A stretch of DNA of 64,000 nucleotides from Amycolatopsis japonica (GTDB lineage Bacteria; Actinomycetota; Actinomycetes; Mycobacteriales; Pseudonocardiaceae), in assembly GCF_000732925.1 (NCBI RefSeq), contig NZ_CP008953.1, positions 6,634,001 through 6,698,000 of the forward strand, given 5' to 3'. Shown in pieces: positions 58,600 to 64,000 of the stretch. The translations under genes and the position numbers were made by a program. Positions within the stretch are counted from its first letter, which is position 1. The number at the start of each line of letters is the position of its first letter. The notes under the pieces were generated by a model, which worked only from the letters and a program-made list of their open reading frames with translations, ran no database searches and was not told the origin of the DNA.

Positions 58600-61551
58600 G
58601 TGACTATTCTCGGGTTTCGCGTTCTCGGTCCGCTCGAAGTGGCGGTGGACGGGCAGGTGGTGCCGCTCGGCGGCCCCAAACCGCGTCTGCTGCTGGCCGC
58701 TCTCCTGCTCCAGCCCAACGTCGTCGTCTCCACCGAACTGCTGATCGAGGTCCTGTGGCCTTCGTCGGCTCCCCGGTCGGCGGCCGCGAACATCCGCACC
58801 TACGTCCACTCACTCCGCAAACGCCTCGCCGACCACGACCCCGCGCTCGGGGAGCGCATCGGGAGCCGGGCGTCCGGATACATCCTCAAGGCCACGCCCG
58901 AGGAGATCGACCACATCCGGTTCGGCGAACTGGCCGCCCGCGCGCAGGACGCGCTCGGCCGTGGCGAGGCCGAATCCGCACTCGACCTGCTGGATCAAGC
59001 CGAATCCCTGTGGCGCGGGGAAGTACTCGAAGGCCTCCCCCACGACCACGGCTGGGGCGCGACCGTGGCACGGCTGTCGGAACTGCGGCTGGCGGTGCAG
59101 GAACAGCGGCTGCGGGCGAGGATCGAACTCGGCCGGACCGCGGAGGCCGTCGCCGAACTGCGCGGCCTGGTCACCGAGCATCCGCTGCGCGAGGAGCTCT
59201 GGCAGCAGCTGATCGTCGCGTTGCGGGCCGACGGCCGCACGGCCGACGCGATCGAGGCCTACGAAACGGCCGAGAAGGTGCTGGCCGAGGAGCTCGGCAC
59301 CGAACCGGGCCCGCGGCTGAGGGAGCTGCGGGCCTCGCTGGTCCTCACGCCGTCCGCGACCCAGGACGCGGTGTCCGCGGCCCTCACCCGGCCGATGGCG
59401 CCGGTCTGCCAGCTGCCGCTGGACCTGCCGGACTTCACCGGCCGTGACGACGTGGTCGGCGAGCTCGTCGGCCTCTTCCGCGAGCGCCGCGAGCAGGGGA
59501 AGCCGGCGATCGCGGTGCTTTCGGGTGCGCCGGGGATCGGCAAATCCTCCGTCGCGATCCGGGTGGCGCACGCGGTCCGGGACGACTTCCCGGACGGTCA
59601 GCTGCACGTCGACCTCGCCGGGACGTCGTCCTCGCCCCGGCCCCCGATGACGGTGCTCGCCGAGCTGCTCCGCGCGCTGGGCGTCCCCGACGCGGGGCTG
59701 CCGCGCGATCTTCCCGAACGCGCGGCGTTGCTGCGGTCCCGGCTGTCGACCATGCGGATGTGCGTGGTCCTCGACGACGCCGGCAGCGCGGCGCAGGTCC
59801 GGCCGCTGCTGCCCGGCGCGGGTTCGTGCGCGGTGCTGATCACCAGCCGGATCCGGATGCCGGATCTGGCCGGGGCGACCCCGGTCGACGTCGAGCTCCT
59901 CCCCGAAGCCGAAGCCGCGAAGCTGCTCGAAGGCATCGTCGGCGCCGAGCGGGTCGCCGCGGAGCCGGAGTGCGCGACCGCGATCCTGCGTCACTGCGGG
60001 TATCTGCCGCTGGCGATCCGGGTCGCCGGGGCGAAGCTGACGCACCGGCCGGGCTGGACGTTGCGCGTGCTGGCGGACCGGCTGCGGGACGAGAGACGAA
60101 GATTGGACGAACTCCGCGTCGGCGATCTCGCCGTGCGGGCGAGTGTCACCCTCAGCTACGACCTGCTGCCCATGTCGGCGGCGACCGCGTTCCGCGGCCT
60201 CGGCGGGCTCGGTTCGGTGCAGTTCCCCGGCTGGGTGGTCGCGGCGCTGCTCGGCCGCGAGCACGGGGACGACGTCCTCGACGTGCTGGTGGACGCCCAT
60301 CTGGTCGAGCTCAGCGGCTCGGACACCACCGGCGAGCCTCGCTACCGTCTGCACGACCTGTTGCGGTGTTACGCGCTCGAACTCCGCGCGCAGGACGTCC
60401 CGGCGAAGGCGCACGGCGCCACGAAACGGGTGCTGGAGGGCTATCTCGCGCTCGCGGTCGAGGCCGCGGACCGGTTGCCGATCCACTTCTTCGGCCTCTA
60501 CCGGGACGACACCGCGGTCCAGCCCGCGCTCCCCCGGGGGACCGGCAGGCTGATCGAGGATCCGGCCGCGTGGTTCGCCGCCGAACGGCACACCTGTGTC
60601 GCCGCCGTCTCGCTGGCCGCCGACCTCGGCTTCGATTCGCTGGCCTGGCGGCTCGCCGCCGCGCTGGCACCGTACTTCGACCAGCGCGGTCACCAGGACG
60701 ACTGGCTGCAGACGCACGCCGTCGCGCTGGCCGCCGCCCGGCGGTCCGGCGAGGTCCGCGGCGAGGCGATCATCCAGCGCAACCTCGGGCAGATCCAGCT
60801 GTACCAGGACAGTTACGCCGAGGCCCTGGTCGCGTTCGAGCAGTCGCAGCTGCTGTTCGACAAGGTCGGCGACGCGCAGGGCGCGGCGATCGCGCTGGCC
60901 GGGCTCGGCACGGTGCTGCGGATCAAGGGCGAGGACACCGTCGCGCTGGAGCACTGTCACGCGGCGCTCGACCAGTTCTCGGCGGCGGGTGACCCGCATG
61001 GCGAGGCCCTCGCGCGGATCGCGATCGGCGCGGTGTGGCTGGCGCGGCGCCGGTTCGCCGAGGCGGAACGCTGGTTCACCGAGGCCCTCGAACAGTCCGC
61101 CCGGATCGGGGACCGGCATCGGGAGGCGCACGCGTTGAAGCGGCTCGCGATGCTGCGTCAGCACCAGGGCGACCTCGCGGGCGCGCGGGAGTGGGTCGAC
61201 CGGGCCATCGCCCTTTTCAACGAACTCGGCGACGACCACTGCGTCGGCTACGCGAACCAGAATCTCGGCGAGCTGTACCTGCACAGCGGCGATCTGGCGC
61301 ACGCGCAACTGCTGCTGGTCAATTCGCTGAGCGTGCACCGGCGCAACGGGGACCGCCGGTCCGAGGCCGAGGTGTCGCAGTTGCTCGGGGAACTGCACGA
61401 GGCGCTGAGCCAGCCCGAGCGGTCTCGGACCTATTCGGAACGCGCGCTGGCGTTGTGGCGGGAACTCTCCGCACGGCCGCAGGAATCCGCGCTCGCTTCA
61501 CGTCTTCAGGAGTCGGCCGAAGCGTCCTACAACGACTCCGCGAGCGCCTGA
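58600..61551 (+). CDS. AfsR/SARP-family transcriptional regulator with NB-ARC and TPR domains
   Basis: This 983-residue regulator has the full AfsR layout. An OmpR-like winged helix (~1-92, FRVLGPLEVAVDGQVVPLGG, IRTYVHSLRKRL) and bacterial transcriptional activation domain (~98-245, LLDQAESLWRGEVLEGL) form the SARP unit. An NB-ARC ATPase follows (P-loop GAPGIGKSS near 308, Walker B CVVLDDA near 385), then TPR repeats (~700-960). Such proteins activate secondary metabolism or morphology genes. No biosynthetic cluster is adjacent; the flanking SH3-protein genes are the only obvious local targets. GTG 58600 lacks a Shine-Dalgarno. Confidence 0.93.
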   Translation: MTILGFRVLGPLEVAVDGQVVPLGGPKPRLLLAALLLQPNVVVSTELLIEVLWPSSAPRSAAANIRTYVHSLRKRLADHDPALGERIGSRASGYILKATPEEIDHIRFGELAARAQDALGRGEAESALDLLDQAESLWRGEVLEGLPHDHGWGATVARLSELRLAVQEQRLRARIELGRTAEAVAELRGLVTEHPLREELWQQLIVALRADGRTADAIEAYETAEKVLAEELGTEPGPRLRELRASLVLTPSATQDAVSAALTRPMAPVCQLPLDLPDFTGRDDVVGELVGLFRERREQGKPAIAVLSGAPGIGKSSVAIRVAHAVRDDFPDGQLHVDLAGTSSSPRPPMTVLAELLRALGVPDAGLPRDLPERAALLRSRLSTMRMCVVLDDAGSAAQVRPLLPGAGSCAVLITSRIRMPDLAGATPVDVELLPEAEAAKLLEGIVGAERVAAEPECATAILRHCGYLPLAIRVAGAKLTHRPGWTLRVLADRLRDERRRLDELRVGDLAVRASVTLSYDLLPMSAATAFRGLGGLGSVQFPGWVVAALLGREHGDDVLDVLVDAHLVELSGSDTTGEPRYRLHDLLRCYALELRAQDVPAKAHGATKRVLEGYLALAVEAADRLPIHFFGLYRDDTAVQPALPRGTGRLIEDPAAWFAAERHTCVAAVSLAADLGFDSLAWRLAAALAPYFDQRGHQDDWLQTHAVALAAARRSGEVRGEAIIQRNLGQIQLYQDSYAEALVAFEQSQLLFDKVGDAQGAAIALAGLGTVLRIKGEDTVALEHCHAALDQFSAAGDPHGEALARIAIGAVWLARRRFAEAERWFTEALEQSARIGDRHREAHALKRLAMLRQHQGDLAGAREWVDRAIALFNELGDDHCVGYANQNLGELYLHSGDLAHAQLLLVNSLSVHRRNGDRRSEAEVSQLLGELHEALSQPERSRTYSERALALWRELSARPQESALASRLQESAEASYNDSASA

Positions 61552-61564
61552 CCGTTTCGCCTTT

Positions 61565-61606
61565 CGGCACCTGGTCGCGGTATTCACGCACCGCGATCAG
61601 GTGCCG
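61565..61606 (+). terminator. Terminator hairpin after the SARP gene
   Basis: CGGCACCTGGTCGCGGT pairs with ACCGCGATCAGGTGCCG (61590-61606) with one G-T wobble and an 8-nt loop, 14 bp after the stop. Confidence 0.8.
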
Positions 61607-61686
61607 ACTCGCGTTTGTATCGATCGTGTACAGCCCCCGGCGAAGCTCCCTTCGTAGCAACCGAGAGTGCTCGAAGGGAGACCGGA

Positions 61687-62910
61687 ATGGTCCGGACCGT
61701 GAAGGCCCGCCGGGTGATGGCGGCCGTGCTGGCCATGGGGGCGGTCACCGCGCTCGCCGCCAGCCCCGCGAACGCCGCGCCCGAAGGAAGCTGGCGCGCC
61801 GATCTGTCCACTGTGGACGGCGACGACGTCAACGTCCGCAGCGACGGCGGCGTGCTCAGCCTGGAAAACGCCGCCTGGCACAGAAAACCCGACTCCATCG
61901 GCAGCCAGGGCTACCTGCTGCTGGCCGAGCAGAAACTCGGGAAGCCGGTCAACCGCGTCACCGCCCAGGTGACCGCCGACGCGCCGAAGGGCACCGAGGT
62001 CGAGGTCGATGTCCGCGGCAAGCTCAACTCGCAGGACTGGACGGAGTGGACGCCCACCGACGGCGGCGCCGCCCAGCTGTCCGCTTCGGTCTCCACGGTC
62101 CAGGTCCGCATCGGACTGCGCACGGTGAACGACGGTGTGACCGCGAAGGTCAGCGACGTCACCCTCCAGGGTGATCTCGGCCCGCAGGTGAACGCGATCG
62201 GCGCGGCCGCGGCCCCGCTGACGTACAAGGTCTACGGCACCCGCGAAGGCCTCGTCGGCGGCACCACCGCCAACGGGCACGTGATCAAGTCCCGCGACCA
62301 CTTCGTCGCCCTCCCCTCGGGCCGCGGCCTGGCGCCCAAGAACACCGGCAACTACACCGTCCGCATCTGCCGCACCGACAACAGCCGCTGCGAATACGCG
62401 CCGGTGTGGGACGTCGGCCCGTGGAACACCAAGGACGACTACTGGAACCCGTCGGCCACCCGCCAGATGTGGAAGAACCTGCCGCAGGGCAAGCCCGAGG
62501 CGCAGGCCGCGTACCAGGACGGCTACAACGGCGGCAAGGACGAGTTCGGCCGCAGGGTCGCCAACCCGGCGGGTATCGACCTCGCCGACGGCACCTTCTG
62601 GGACGGCCTGAAGATGACGGACAACGGCTGGGTCAACGTCTCCTACCTGTGGACCGGCTCCGGTCCGACCGGCGTCGTCAGCACCGCGGGCGACCCGATG
62701 AACGTCCGCGCTTCGGCGAGCACCTCGGCGGCGATCAAGGGCCTCGCGGCGAACTACGCGAAGGTCAACATCGAATGCTACGTCGAGGGCGAGACCGTCA
62801 CCGGCAAGTTCGGCACCAGCAACATCTGGGACCGGATCGGGCCGGGGCACTACATCTCCGACACCTACCTGCAGACCGGATCGGACCTGCCGGTGGCACC
62901 CAAGTGCTGA
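61687..62910 (+). CDS. Secreted protein with double-psi-barrel-like and SH3 domains
   Basis: This 407-residue exported protein has a signal peptide (MAAVLAMGAVTALAASPANA) and an N-terminal beta-rich region (~32-175). A central domain (~180-325) with VWDVGPWN and GIDLADGTFWDG resembles RlpA/double-psi beta-barrel enzymes. A C-terminal SH3 domain (~328-407, TAGDPMNVRASASTSAAI, GHYISDTYLQTGSD) is paralogous to the protein at 57800-58456. It probably acts on or binds cell-wall material. ATG 61687 follows GAAGGGAG. The enzymatic nature of the central domain is inferred from the Asp-containing motifs only. Confidence 0.8.
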   Translation: MVRTVKARRVMAAVLAMGAVTALAASPANAAPEGSWRADLSTVDGDDVNVRSDGGVLSLENAAWHRKPDSIGSQGYLLLAEQKLGKPVNRVTAQVTADAPKGTEVEVDVRGKLNSQDWTEWTPTDGGAAQLSASVSTVQVRIGLRTVNDGVTAKVSDVTLQGDLGPQVNAIGAAAAPLTYKVYGTREGLVGGTTANGHVIKSRDHFVALPSGRGLAPKNTGNYTVRICRTDNSRCEYAPVWDVGPWNTKDDYWNPSATRQMWKNLPQGKPEAQAAYQDGYNGGKDEFGRRVANPAGIDLADGTFWDGLKMTDNGWVNVSYLWTGSGPTGVVSTAGDPMNVRASASTSAAIKGLAANYAKVNIECYVEGETVTGKFGTSNIWDRIGPGHYISDTYLQTGSDLPVAPKC

Positions 62911-62923
62911 CGCACTCCTAATC

Positions 62924-62961
62924 GCGAAGGCCCGGCGTACCCCATAACGCCGGGCCTTCGC
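62924..62961 (+). terminator. Terminator hairpin after the SH3/barrel gene
   Basis: GCGAAGGCCCGGCGT pairs perfectly with ACGCCGGGCCTTCGC (62947-62961) across an 8-nt loop; CCCTTTCG follows. Confidence 0.85.
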
Positions 62962-63053
62962 CCTTTCGTCCGCCCTTTCTCCCGCTCGTGAGGACCTTGG
63001 GCCGCGGCGTCCGCCATCGAGACTTGCGGTAGCCACGACCTGAGGGGGTCCCC

Positions 63054-64000
63054 ATGAATCCGCCCGAAACGACCACGTTGCGCGAAAAGCTCTCCGGCAC
63101 GGTGGTCACCGCCGCCGATCCGGGCTACGACACCGCCCGCGCCGTGTGGAACGGCGACATCGACCGGCGTCCGGCGGTGGTCGCCGAATGCGCCACCCGC
63201 GAAGACGTCGTCACGGCGCTGGCCTTCGGCCGCGAGAAGGGTCTTGAGATCACCGTTCGCGGTGGCGGGCACAGTTTCAGCGGTTCCGCCGTGGCCGACG
63301 ACGGTCTGGTGATCGACCTCGGCGGGCTGAGCCGGATCACCGTCGATCCCGACGCCCGCACCGCGCGGGCCGGGGGCGGCGCCGTCTGGGCCGACGTCGA
63401 CGAAACGACGCAGCGGTACGGGCTCGCGACGGTCGGCGGCACGGTGAGCGACACCGGCGTCGGCGGTCTCACGCTCGGGGGCGGCTTCGGCTGGCTGACC
63501 GCGAAACACGGGCTCACGATCGACAATCTCCTTTCGGCGGAGGTCGTGACGGCCGACGGCCGGATCCTGCGGGCGTCCGAAGTGGAGCATCCGGATCTGT
63601 TCTGGGCCTTGCGCGGCGGTGGCGGGAATTTCGGCGTGGTCACGGAATTCGAGTTCCGGCTGCACCGGGTCGGTCTCGCCGAGGTCGGGCTGTTCTTCTG
63701 GACACTGGCGAACGCGCCCGACGCGATGCGCTTCGCGAAGGACGTGATCGCGACGCTGCCGCCGGGCACCGGTTCGATGCTCGTCGGGATCACCGCGCCG
63801 CCCGCGCCGTTCGTCCCGCCGGAGCACCACTTCGCGCCAGGACTCGCGCTGGTCGTCGCCGGCTTCGACGGCCCAGAGCGGCACGAGCGGCTGGTCGAGC
63901 GGATCCGGGGCGGGCTGCCCACGGCGTTCGAACTCGTCACGCCGATGCCCTACGCGGAGCTGCAGAAACTGCTCGACCCGACCGCGCCCCGGGGCATCCT
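63054..64000 (+). CDS. FAD-linked oxidase (berberine-bridge-like), C-terminus beyond window
   Basis: About 315 codons of a PCMH-type FAD oxidase are visible. The FAD-binding domain starts VVAECATREDVVTALAFGRE, with the covalent-flavin His at residue 73 (RGGGHSFSG) and GGLTLGGGFGWLTAKHGLTIDNLL. In bicovalent relatives a Cys sits where this protein has Ile (HGLTIDNL), so only the His linkage is expected. GAGGGGG lies 6 bp before ATG 63054. The frame is open to the right edge; the berberine-bridge C-terminal motif is outside. The substrate is unknown; relatives oxidise sugars or specialised metabolites. Confidence 0.88.
   Translation, partial: MNPPETTTLREKLSGTVVTAADPGYDTARAVWNGDIDRRPAVVAECATREDVVTALAFGREKGLEITVRGGGHSFSGSAVADDGLVIDLGGLSRITVDPDARTARAGGGAVWADVDETTQRYGLATVGGTVSDTGVGGLTLGGGFGWLTAKHGLTIDNLLSAEVVTADGRILRASEVEHPDLFWALRGGGGNFGVVTEFEFRLHRVGLAEVGLFFWTLANAPDAMRFAKDVIATLPPGTGSMLVGITAPPAPFVPPEHHFAPGLALVVAGFDGPERHERLVERIRGGLPTAFELVTPMPYAELQKLLDPTAPRGI

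Noticed and set aside
58810..61398. 862-codon minus-strand frame opposite the SARP gene
   Set aside because: It has low-complexity composition typical of antisense high-GC frames and no recognisable domain.

Overview
The window is high-GC (about 70 %) actinobacterial chromosome. GTG and TTG starts, strong G/C bias at third codon positions, leaderless genes, a cobIJ fusion, AfsR/SARP, nSTAND and 13E12-type HNH genes, and a DasR-type operator point to a Pseudonocardiales member, most likely Amycolatopsis or a close relative. This assignment rests on recognition, not on a search. No tRNA, rRNA, CRISPR array, IS transposase or prophage was seen.

Left part (1-18.5 kb). A partial HTH-nSTAND1 NTPase is divergent from a LuxR-type regulator whose receiver domain has lost its phosphorylation residues. 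The cobG-cobH-cobIJ corrin-ring block follows on the minus strand. A four-gene operon encodes an ABC-2 exporter, a small XRE regulator and a ClpC-like N-domain/UVR protein without an ATPase. Then come a DUF222/HNH nuclease with an apparent SOS box and leaderless promoter, a DASS transporter with glycerate kinase, a small Pro-rich exported protein with an OmpR-type two-component system, and a short cobalamin riboswitch in front of cobN.

Middle (18.5-41.8 kb). A 30-residue Cys-rich microprotein follows cobN. Next is a reductase-deaminase fusion with RibD domains in reversed order. A 1.0-kb array of 14 short palindromes at about 79-bp spacing separates it from an ABC-F gene with an attenuator-like leader. 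The phenylacetate module follows (paaZABCDE divergent from paaI-paaK-paaR, with two PaaR-like operators). Then come TetR and AraC regulators, an AlkZ-like glycosylase, a flavin monooxygenase coupled to a ChoD-like oxidase, a GH18 chitinase under a dre-like site, and tex.

Right part (41.8-64 kb). This holds a serine hydrolase with an acyl-CoA dehydrogenase, a DEAD-box helicase with an RGG tail, desA behind a 33-bp palindrome, a sulfonate/taurine-type ABC importer, an orphan HisKA_3 kinase, a FolP2-like protein, a GH105 hydrolase, an ArsR-like regulator, PhoD with an SH3 protein, a large SARP, a second SH3 protein, and a truncated FAD oxidase.

Many gene ends carry long perfect palindromes. Several share sequence and form at least two dispersed families, probably bidirectional terminators or small non-coding repeats. 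The most unusual items are the 79-bp palindrome array, the Cys-rich microprotein, the ABC-F leader, the SOS-box HNH gene, the Clp-N/UVR adaptor-like protein and the dispersed palindrome families.
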